A stretch of 5,413 nucleotides of DNA from a bacterium HR25. GTDB lineage: Bacteria; Chloroflexota; Dehalococcoidia; SM23-28-2; HRbin24. Made by a program: the position numbers and the translations under genes. Shown here one piece after another: positions 1-4,942 of the stretch (position 1 is the stretch's first letter; each line of letters opens with the position of its first letter). The notes below the pieces were generated by a model that worked only from the letters and a program-made list of their open reading frames with translations, was not told the DNA's origin and did no database searches. The stretch covers positions 1-5,413 of the forward strand of contig BEIB01000051.1 of the NCBI GenBank assembly GCA_002898615.1. Direction: 5' to 3'.

Positions 1-449
1 CCGCTGGTGAGCCTCTCCCAGGAGCGGACCTGTCGCTCGTGGACCCAGGGGAGGGCGGCCACCAGCGCCCGCTCCGTCCCGTCGCGGCTGATCACCTCCA
101 CGATGCCCCCCTGTGCCGGCGGCAGGGGCTCGGCCCGGACGTGGACGTCCACCAGCTCCAGGATGCGGCCGAAGGCGGCCAGCCGACGCGGGTGATCGTG
201 GTTGCCGGCGATGACCACCGCCTTGATGCCGTGGCCCACCAGCTCGCGGAAGAAGTCGAAGGCTAGCCGCTCCGCCTCGGGGGGAGGCGCCACCGAGTCG
301 AAGACGTCGCCGGCTACCAGGAGGCAGTCCACCCGCTCCACCCGGGCTATCTCCAGCACCTCCGACAGTACGGCGTGGAACTCGTCGTCCCGGCGCCGGT
401 TGCGGAGGAGCTTTCCCAGGTGCCAGTCGCTGGTGTGGAGGAACCTCAT
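1..449 (-). CDS. sbcD: Exonuclease SbcD / Mre11-family metallophosphoesterase, N-terminal part (3' end outside window)
   Basis: This is the N-terminal 149 residues of an SbcD/Mre11 nuclease, the manganese-dependent subunit that partners SbcC/Rad50 and trims DNA ends and hairpins. The calcineurin-like phosphoesterase motifs appear in order: DWH (D8, H10), GDVFDS (D48) and GNHD (N83, H84). In this family these residues bind the two metals, and the His of GNHD is catalytic. The later histidine motifs and the C-terminal capping domain lie beyond the left edge; full-length relatives are usually about 350-420 residues. The start is the ATG at 449-447, which shares the bases ATGA with the herA stop codon. 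No strong Shine-Dalgarno site lies just upstream, so translation probably depends on coupling to herA. It is the third visible gene of the nurA-herA-sbcD operon. An sbcC/rad50 gene would be expected next, by inference only. The family call is secure; bacterial SbcD and archaeal Mre11 cannot be separated on this fragment. Confidence 0.93.
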   Translation of the reverse strand, partial: MRFLHTSDWHLGKLLRNRRRDDEFHAVLSEVLEIARVERVDCLLVAGDVFDSVAPPPEAERLAFDFFRELVGHGIKAVVIAGNHDHPRRLAAFGRILELVDVHVRAEPLPPAQGGIVEVISRDGTERALVAALPWVHERQVRSWERLTS

Positions 450-2107
450 CGCAGGTCCCAGATCTTCTCCCTGTCCACCGCTACCTCTTCGGGCCGGGTG
501 GCCCAGGCGGGGAAGGGGAAGTTGACCAGGAGGGGCACCGGGATCTCTGGCTGGTGGAGGAACATGCTACCCGGCTTGAGGATGGCGGCCCGTTCCCTTG
601 TGAGGCCCACCAGGAAGCCGTACTCACTGCGAGTCGCCTCGGCGACGTCCAGCCGGCCGGTGACGCGGAAGGAGGCATTGGCCACCACCCGTCGCTCCAC
701 CTCACTGGCCGTCTGCTGGGCGCCGATCAGGATGACGCCCAGGCTCCGCCCCCGCTCGGCGATGTCCAGCACCACCTCCTTGATGGGGCTCCAGCCCTCG
801 CGGGGGGCGTATTTGTTGAGCTCGTCCAGGACGACGAAGAGGAGGGGCTCCCGCGTCCCCTGCAGGTCTTTCTGCTCCATTATCTGCTTCAGCACCACGC
901 CGACGACGAACCGCTTGGCGCGGTCGTTGAGCTTGTTTATGTCGATGACGTTGAGCTGGCGCCCCAGGACGTCTATACAGTGGCGCCGCTCCTGCTCGGG
1001 GCTGAGGTCGCCACGGATGAGGTGGCCCACGGCGTCCGTGCTGGCCTGGAGACGGCGCAGGAAGGCATCGGCGGTGCCCCTTGTCAAGTGGGCATGCCCC
1101 ACCAGGAGGTCGTTGGACCTTTCCGCCAGGTAGTCCACCAGGTCATCGAAGCGGGTAGCGCGGCGATCGCCCAGCATGACCCAGGGCCGGTCGGGCGGTT
1201 GCCCCTCCGTCTCCTCCCGGAGGTGGCGGGCAGCTACCGTGACGGCGAAGGAGAGCTGGCTGGTCTCGCTGTCGGCCTCGGCGAAGAGGAAGGGGAGGAG
1301 CTGGCGCTGGCAGAACTCCCGCAGCGACCAGGCGTAGGCGGTGATGCCGTCCTGGCGGGTGCCGACGCTGTGCACCAGCTCGAAGGTGTTCTTGTTGGGC
1401 GGCGCCCACAGGGCCACGTCCTGGAAGGGCCCGGCGGGGAGGCCCAGGCGCTCGTAGCGCTCCCGCTGTTCGTCGCTGAGGCGGTTGTTGGGCCGGTCCA
1501 CGAAGAGGAGGTCTTCCCCCTTGACGTTGAAGATGACGGCGCGGGCATTGGTCACGCTGGACCTCGCCTGGGGATGGTGGAAGAGGCTGTAGAGGAGATA
1601 GAGGGCGTAGCTGGTCTTGGTGGCCACGCCGGAGATGCCGGCGATGTTGACGTGGGCGCCGCGGGTGCCGTCCAGGAACTCCAGGTTCCCCCAGACCACC
1701 TCCCCGTCCCGGGAGAGGCCTGCGGGGAAGCGGCGGGCCATGCCATCGAAGTAGAGGGCCCGCTCTCGCTCCTGCCCGGTCGCCCGGTAGACGGGCTGGC
1801 CGGGGGTGGGGGGCACCAGCACCTCCGGCTCCACCCGGGTGACCAGGACGTGGGCGGCGGTGGCGATGCCTACCGGCAGCACTCCCTCCGCAGCGCGAAA
1901 GACGTCGGAGTCGAAGCGGGCGCCTTCGTAGCGGGTGCGGACCATGTCCACCACGCCGTAGATGGTGACCGGCTCCTCCCGCCCGGGCACAGGGGTGGAG
2001 ACGCAGACTATGTCGTCCAGTTGCAAGTAACAGCCCTCGGCGACGCCCACCCAGAACTCCAGGGGGTGGGCATCGTCCGTGCCCAGAACGCGTCCCACTT
2101 CCCTCAT
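446..2107 (-). CDS. herA: HerA-type DNA translocase / ATPase (DUF87-like), 553 aa
   Basis: HerA is a hexameric FtsK-like ATPase that pumps double-stranded DNA and activates the nuclease NurA during end resection. Residues 1-105 look like the N-terminal beta-barrel (HAS-barrel) domain. The P-loop region follows: AGISGVATKTS (157-166, Lys164) sits where Walker A belongs but is not canonical. Walker B is LLFVVLDE (422-429, D428 and E429). RGRSLGV (452-458) and IGAQQT (461-466) match the segments after Walker B in HerA/FtsK proteins, and R478-R485 lie where inter-subunit arginines are expected. The chosen start is the ATG at 2107: it overlaps the nurA stop as ATGA and has AGGGG 8 bases upstream (2116-2120). 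An in-frame ATG at 2158 would add 17 residues encoded inside nurA and is less likely. The C-terminus (PFPAWATRPE...) looks complete. It is co-transcribed between nurA and sbcD. A HerA-like ATPase is highly likely; exact orthology to archaeal HerA is inferred from the neighbours as well as the motifs. Confidence 0.9.
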   Translation of the reverse strand: MREVGRVLGTDDAHPLEFWVGVAEGCYLQLDDIVCVSTPVPGREEPVTIYGVVDMVRTRYEGARFDSDVFRAAEGVLPVGIATAAHVLVTRVEPEVLVPPTPGQPVYRATGQERERALYFDGMARRFPAGLSRDGEVVWGNLEFLDGTRGAHVNIAGISGVATKTSYALYLLYSLFHHPQARSSVTNARAVIFNVKGEDLLFVDRPNNRLSDEQRERYERLGLPAGPFQDVALWAPPNKNTFELVHSVGTRQDGITAYAWSLREFCQRQLLPFLFAEADSETSQLSFAVTVAARHLREETEGQPPDRPWVMLGDRRATRFDDLVDYLAERSNDLLVGHAHLTRGTADAFLRRLQASTDAVGHLIRGDLSPEQERRHCIDVLGRQLNVIDINKLNDRAKRFVVGVVLKQIMEQKDLQGTREPLLFVVLDELNKYAPREGWSPIKEVVLDIAERGRSLGVILIGAQQTASEVERRVVANASFRVTGRLDVAEATRSEYGFLVGLTRERAAILKPGSMFLHQPEIPVPLLVNFPFPAWATRPEEVAVDREKIWDLR

Positions 2108-3096
2108 CGCTGCTGCCCCTGTCTGTAGAGATAGACCTCTATGTGACGACGCACCCACTGGTGCTCGCCCAGGCCATGGCGTAGCCGCTGCTCCAGGGCG
2201 GCCACCGGGTAGAGGTTAGCAGGGGCCCGGGCATCCCAGCCAGCCGCCGAGGCGAAGCGGGGGACGATGGCCGTGGCCAGGTCGGCCAGGCGGCGCGCCG
2301 CCTCCAGCCCGATGCTGGCCCAGGTCTCCATTCTCACTATTCCCACCAGCGGGTGCTGGGGCGCCGCCGGCTGGGCGATACGCACGTACCAGGAGTAGCG
2401 CTCGTCCAGCTCTCGCTCCTTGTGGATCAGGAACAGAGGGCTACGGCTGCCCCAGGGGAGGGCCATCACCTGGGCCATGAGCTCCCACTCCAGGTAGCGG
2501 CGGTGGTGGCTCTTCACATGGCCCACCACCGGCGCCTTCCCCATGACGAAGCGGGGGATGAAGGTGATGGGCCCGTCTATCACCACCAGGACGTCCTCCC
2601 TCTCCTGGCAGTGGTTCACCACCAGGGCGCCCTCCTCCTGACGCATCCGTTGCTGCAGGGCGTCCCGCACCTTCTGGTGGTTGCCATCGGCGATGCTGAG
2701 GAGGCGGTAGACCAGCGCCCCGCCGTTGGTCTCGATGCGGACCTCGCCGCTGAAGCGGTGGCTCCCCAGCACCAGGCAGCGGCCTATCTTCTCTTCCGCT
2801 ACCTCCGCCCGCCCGGCGCGGCAGCGGACGCCACCGGCGCCGTAGCTGCCGAAGAGCCCCCAGACGAGGCGCCCCTCCTCCTCCCCCACCACACCGGCGT
2901 CCACCCGTCGCACGCCGTCCACGAAGAAGACCTCCTCCACCACCGCCGCCGCCTCTGGCTGGAGGGGGCGCCACTGGTCCGTCATCAGCTCCACGGCGGC
3001 GTCCGCCGGCTGGGCCTCCTCGTCGGACTCCTCTTCGTCGTCCAGGAGCCCCTCGTAGGCAGCCGCCCAGGGATGCAGACGGAGTGCGGGAAGCAT
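2104..3096 (-). CDS. nurA: NurA-domain 5'-3' nuclease, 330 aa
   Basis: NurA is a dimeric, RNase H-like, Mn-dependent nuclease that docks on the HerA hexamer and degrades DNA ends. Visible signatures are FFVDGVRR (57-64, metal-binding D60), the second strand VVIDGPI (171-177, D174), GHVKS (192-196) and a late tyrosine motif, LYPVAALEQ (295-303, Y296). E154/E155, in the helix before D174, are candidates for the catalytic glutamate. The histidine found eight residues after this tyrosine in archaeal NurA, as I recall it, is Arg304 here, with His307 three residues further on. The first 57 residues include an acidic stretch (18-28) and are poorly conserved-looking. The start is the ATG at 3096, preceded by AAAGGGGGG (3100-3108), a strong if slightly close ribosome-binding site. 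It is the first gene of its operon, with a promoter at 3135-3162. The call rests on the motif pattern plus the adjacent herA; similarity to NurA is typically low, so a profile search would be the proper confirmation. Confidence 0.85.
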   Translation of the reverse strand: MLPALRLHPWAAAYEGLLDDEEESDEEAQPADAAVELMTDQWRPLQPEAAAVVEEVFFVDGVRRVDAGVVGEEEGRLVWGLFGSYGAGGVRCRAGRAEVAEEKIGRCLVLGSHRFSGEVRIETNGGALVYRLLSIADGNHQKVRDALQQRMRQEEGALVVNHCQEREDVLVVIDGPITFIPRFVMGKAPVVGHVKSHHRRYLEWELMAQVMALPWGSRSPLFLIHKERELDERYSWYVRIAQPAAPQHPLVGIVRMETWASIGLEAARRLADLATAIVPRFASAAGWDARAPANLYPVAALEQRLRHGLGEHQWVRRHIEVYLYRQGQQR

Positions 3097-3099
3097 CGT

Positions 3100-3108
3100 C
3101 CCCCCTTT
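3100..3108 (-). promoter_or_regulatory. Ribosome-binding site of nurA
   Basis: AAAGGGGGG ends three bases before the ATG at 3096. The AAAGGGG portion gives a workable spacing of about five bases and fixes this ATG as the nurA start. Confidence 0.7.
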
Positions 3109-3123
3109 CGAACAGATGACCGA
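3108..3123. promoter_or_regulatory. Possible LexA/SOS-box-like operator in the nurA leader
   Basis: The plus strand reads TCGAAC-AGAT-GACCGA. Against the Gram-positive/actinobacterial SOS box TCGAAC-N4-GTTCGA this matches 10 of 12 positions, with a perfect left half and two mismatches in the right half. It lies about +5 to +20 from the predicted nurA start of transcription, a position where a bound repressor would block the operon. The motif used by this organism's LexA is unknown, so this is a candidate site only. Confidence 0.4.
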
Positions 3124-3134
3124 TTTTGTCCTCC

Positions 3135-3162
3135 ATTATAGGGCCCGCGGGAGGCGCGTCAA
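3135..3162 (-). promoter_or_regulatory. Sigma-70-type promoter of the nurA-herA-sbcD operon
   Basis: On the minus strand the -35 box TTGACG (3157-3162) is separated by 16 bases from a perfect -10 box TATAAT (3135-3140). Transcription would begin near 3128, giving a leader of about 32 bases before the nurA ATG. The spacer is very GC-rich and contains the palindrome CCCGCGGG (3144-3151). It is one of very few AT-rich patches in the window and is correctly placed for nurA. Confidence 0.8.
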
Positions 3163-3173
3163 CAGGGTAGGCG

Positions 3174-3203
3174 TTGCTCACACTCATCCGATCTCCCTAC
3201 ACT
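3174..3203 (+). promoter_or_regulatory. Candidate promoter of the alpha/beta hydrolase gene
   Basis: TTGCTC (3174-3179) and TACACT (3198-3203) are separated by 18 bases, matching the sigma-70 -35 and -10 consensus at 3/6 and 4/6 positions. Transcription would begin near 3210, just ahead of the Shine-Dalgarno site at 3216-3222. It faces away from the nurA promoter and does not overlap it. The match is modest and the assignment rests mainly on position. Confidence 0.4.
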
Positions 3204-3215
3204 GAGGGGCGGACC

Positions 3216-3222
3216 GGGAGGA
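3216..3222 (+). promoter_or_regulatory. Ribosome-binding site of the alpha/beta hydrolase gene
   Basis: GGGAGGA lies 7 bases before the ATG at 3230. A second ATG at 3223 directly abuts this site and is in another frame, so spacing favours 3230. Confidence 0.8.
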
Positions 3223-3229
3223 ATGGAGC

Positions 3230-3871
3230 ATGGAACGGCTGGAGCGTCTGACGGTCGGCTGTGGGGAGATAGGACTGGAGGCGGCGGCCCACTGGCCGCG
3301 GGAGCGGCCCGCTGCCGCCGTGGTGGTCTGCCATCCTCATCCCCTCTTCGGCGGCGATATGGACAATCATGTGGTGGTCACCCTCTGCCAGGCCCTGGCG
3401 GAGGGCGGACTCCTGGCCCTCCGCTTTAACTTCCGTGGCACCGGCGAGAGCGGCGGCCGCCACGACGGCGGCCGAGGCGAGCAGGAGGACGTCCTGGCCG
3501 CCCTGGCCCGCGCCCGGGAGCTACTGGAGGGCGGTGACCCGCCCCTGGGCCTGGCGGGCTACTCCTTCGGGGCGATGGTGGCGGCCCTGGCGGCGCCCCG
3601 GGCGGCCGGGCTGGGAGCGCTGGCCCTCGTCTCCCCGCCCACCCAGTACCTGACGCGGGAGGCGCTGGCCGCCTGCACCTGTCCCAAGCTCATCGTCTCG
3701 GGGGAGAACGACTCCTTCGCCCGTCCCGAGGAGCTGCAGAGACTCGTCCAGGGGGACGAGACGGCGGAGCTGGTAGTCCTCCCCAGGGTGGACCACTTCT
3801 GGGCGCTGGGCTTCCACACGGCGGCCGGCCGCGTGGTGGCCTTCTTCCGCCGTCACCTGGCCTCCGGTTGA
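3230..3871 (+). CDS. Alpha/beta-fold hydrolase (COG2945-like), 213 aa
   Basis: This is a small cytosolic serine hydrolase without signal peptide or membrane segment. The oxyanion-region motif CHPHPLFGGDMDN (34-46) is typical of the short alpha/beta hydrolases grouped as COG2945. It is followed by RFNFRGTGES (65-74), the nucleophile elbow GYSFGA (110-115, Ser112), SGENDSF (157-163, Asp161 as the likely acid) and VDHFW (187-191, His189). The catalytic triad is therefore complete. The length is normal for this compact group, which lacks a large lid domain; this leaves the substrate unpredictable, with an ester or thioester most likely. The start ATG has a strong Shine-Dalgarno site. The gene diverges from nurA and converges on korB, so it appears to be a single-gene unit ending at the hairpin at 3884-3910. 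Fold and catalytic class are secure; the biological role is unknown, and a link to the repair operon is not implied beyond sharing its upstream region. Confidence 0.9.
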   Translation: MERLERLTVGCGEIGLEAAAHWPRERPAAAVVVCHPHPLFGGDMDNHVVVTLCQALAEGGLLALRFNFRGTGESGGRHDGGRGEQEDVLAALARARELLEGGDPPLGLAGYSFGAMVAALAAPRAAGLGALALVSPPTQYLTREALAACTCPKLIVSGENDSFARPEELQRLVQGDETAELVVLPRVDHFWALGFHTAAGRVVAFFRRHLASG

Positions 3872-3883
3872 AGGCGCGAAAGA

Positions 3884-3910
3884 GGGGCCGCGCCAGCCCA
3901 GCGCGGCCCC
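3884..3910. terminator. Perfect 10-bp hairpin between convergent genes, probable bidirectional terminator
   Basis: GGGGCCGCGC (3884-3893) pairs perfectly with GCGCGGCCCC (3901-3910) across a 7-base loop. It sits 12 bases after the hydrolase stop and 14 bases after the korB stop on the opposite strand. There is no proper T-run on either side; read as minus-strand RNA it is followed by UCUUUC, so it fits korB termination slightly better. Confidence 0.7.
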
Positions 3911-3924
3911 CTGCGCAAGCGACG

Positions 3925-4926
3925 CTAACGTAGCTCGGCCAGCAGCTCCTGGTAGCCCTTCAGATTGGCCTGGACGGAGATGTCCACCAGGGCAGGCGCC
4001 CTCTCCTTGGAGACGCCCAAGTTCTCCTCCATAGTGGGGACGGACTCGTTGATCAGTAGAAGGCCGGTGACCTCCCGCCCCAGCTTGGCCGCCTCCTCTA
4101 TCAGGCGCAGGGCGTGGGTGGCTGCCTCGGGGCTGGTGGGGTCGTACTCGGCGGGCAGGCGGGCCTGCTCCTCCGGCGTGAAGACCTGCTCTCGCATCTC
4201 CCGCCATGCGTCCCTTATGTCGAGCACGTAGTTGGTGCGGTACCAGTCCACGATGGGCCCGCTCCCCCGGAAGCCTGGCTCCCGGTGATAGGTTACGCAG
4301 GGGGAGAAGACGTCCAGCAGGGCGAAGCCCTTGGTCTGGATGGCCCTGAGCATGAGTTGGGCCAGCTCCTTCTTGTTCCAGGAGACGCCGCGGGCCACGA
4401 AGGCGGCGCCGGCGGCTATGGCCAGCTTCAGGGGGTTCACGGGCCGTAGCTTCTTCCCCTCCGGCGTGGAGCTGGTCTTCAGCCCCAGGTGAGCGGTGGG
4501 AGACGCCTGCCCCTTAGTCAGGCCATAGACCTGGTTGTTCATGATGATGAGGGTCATGTTCACGTTCTTTATGCAGGCATGGACGAAGTGCTCCATGCCG
4601 ATGGCGTAGGTGTCGCCATCGCCACCGAAGTCGACGACGACCAGGCCCGGGTTGGCAGCCGCCAGCCCCATAGCCACGGGTATGGAGCGGCCGTGCTGCC
4701 CGTGATAGGCGTTCACCCGCAGCATCTCCGGCTCCTTGCTGGAGCAGCCGATGCCAGAGAAGATAAAGACCTGCTCCAGGGGCACCTTCATATCGTTGAC
4801 GAGGGTGAGAAGCACCTCCTTGAAGGCGGCGGTGACACCGAAGTCGCCGCAGCCGCTGCACCACCAGGCGCCAGGACCGGTGATGTCGGCCTGGGTCAGG
4901 GGCTTCTCGGGTGTGTATACTGCCAT
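3925..4926 (-). CDS. korB: 2-oxoacid:ferredoxin oxidoreductase beta subunit (TPP-binding, KorB-type), 333 aa
   Basis: This is the thiamine-diphosphate subunit of an anaerobic-type 2-oxoacid:ferredoxin oxidoreductase. The enzyme interconverts a 2-oxoacid plus CoA with the acyl-CoA, CO2 and reduced ferredoxin. Motifs in order: WCSGCGD (22-28), GIGCSS (58-63), GGDGDTYAIG (101-110) and NNQVYGLTKGQASPT (130-144); GDG...NN is the TPP/magnesium-binding signature. Cys23, Cys26, Cys61 and Cys210 (SPCVTYH) are the likely ligands of one [4Fe-4S] cluster. After the INESVPTMEENLG region the protein carries a tail of about 28 residues, making it somewhat longer than the common 280-300 residues. The ATG at 4926 has GAGGAGG 8 bases upstream. 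korA ends 16 bases before, so the two form an operon, and together they would make an alpha-beta enzyme. 2-Oxoglutarate is the favoured substrate because of the KorA-type partner, but pyruvate or other oxoacids cannot be excluded. The likely role is in an oxidative or reductive TCA cycle. Confidence 0.93.
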   Translation of the reverse strand: MAVYTPEKPLTQADITGPGAWWCSGCGDFGVTAAFKEVLLTLVNDMKVPLEQVFIFSGIGCSSKEPEMLRVNAYHGQHGRSIPVAMGLAAANPGLVVVDFGGDGDTYAIGMEHFVHACIKNVNMTLIIMNNQVYGLTKGQASPTAHLGLKTSSTPEGKKLRPVNPLKLAIAAGAAFVARGVSWNKKELAQLMLRAIQTKGFALLDVFSPCVTYHREPGFRGSGPIVDWYRTNYVLDIRDAWREMREQVFTPEEQARLPAEYDPTSPEAATHALRLIEEAAKLGREVTGLLLINESVPTMEENLGVSKERAPALVDISVQANLKGYQELLAELR

Positions 4927-4934
4927 GGACGTTG

Positions 4935-4941
4935 CCTCCTC
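4935..4941 (-). promoter_or_regulatory. Ribosome-binding site of korB
   Basis: GAGGAGG lies 8 bases before the korB ATG and fills most of the 16-base korA-korB gap. korB therefore has its own strong initiation site and does not rely on overlap with korA. Confidence 0.85.
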
Positions 4942-4942
4942 T

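Noticed and set aside
554..2128. A 524-residue open frame on the plus strand opposite herA
   Set aside because: It is an antisense shadow of a GC-rich gene: composition is dominated by Val, Gly, Ala, Glu and Leu with no recognisable motif, while the minus strand encodes clear HerA motifs over the same bases.
2108..2158. 17-residue N-terminal extension of HerA from the ATG at 2158
   Set aside because: It lies wholly inside nurA, whereas the ATG at 2107 has an ATGA overlap and a suitably spaced AGGGG.
1..3096. HerA-nuclease anti-phage defence system
   Set aside because: HerA occurs in defence systems with Sir2 or other effectors, but here the partners are NurA and SbcD and the neighbour is the housekeeping korAB operon; no integrase, transposase or other defence gene is visible. 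Repair is the simpler reading.
2353..3141. A 262-residue plus-strand open frame opposite nurA
   Set aside because: It is an antisense shadow rich in His, Leu, Val and Ala with no domain signature; it also runs across the nurA promoter, and the minus strand carries the NurA motifs.
3223..3429. Alternative ATG at 3223 with a 68-residue frame
   Set aside because: It abuts the Shine-Dalgarno site, is in another frame, and gives Gly/Pro/Arg-rich sequence without any motif; the ATG at 3230 leads into the hydrolase.
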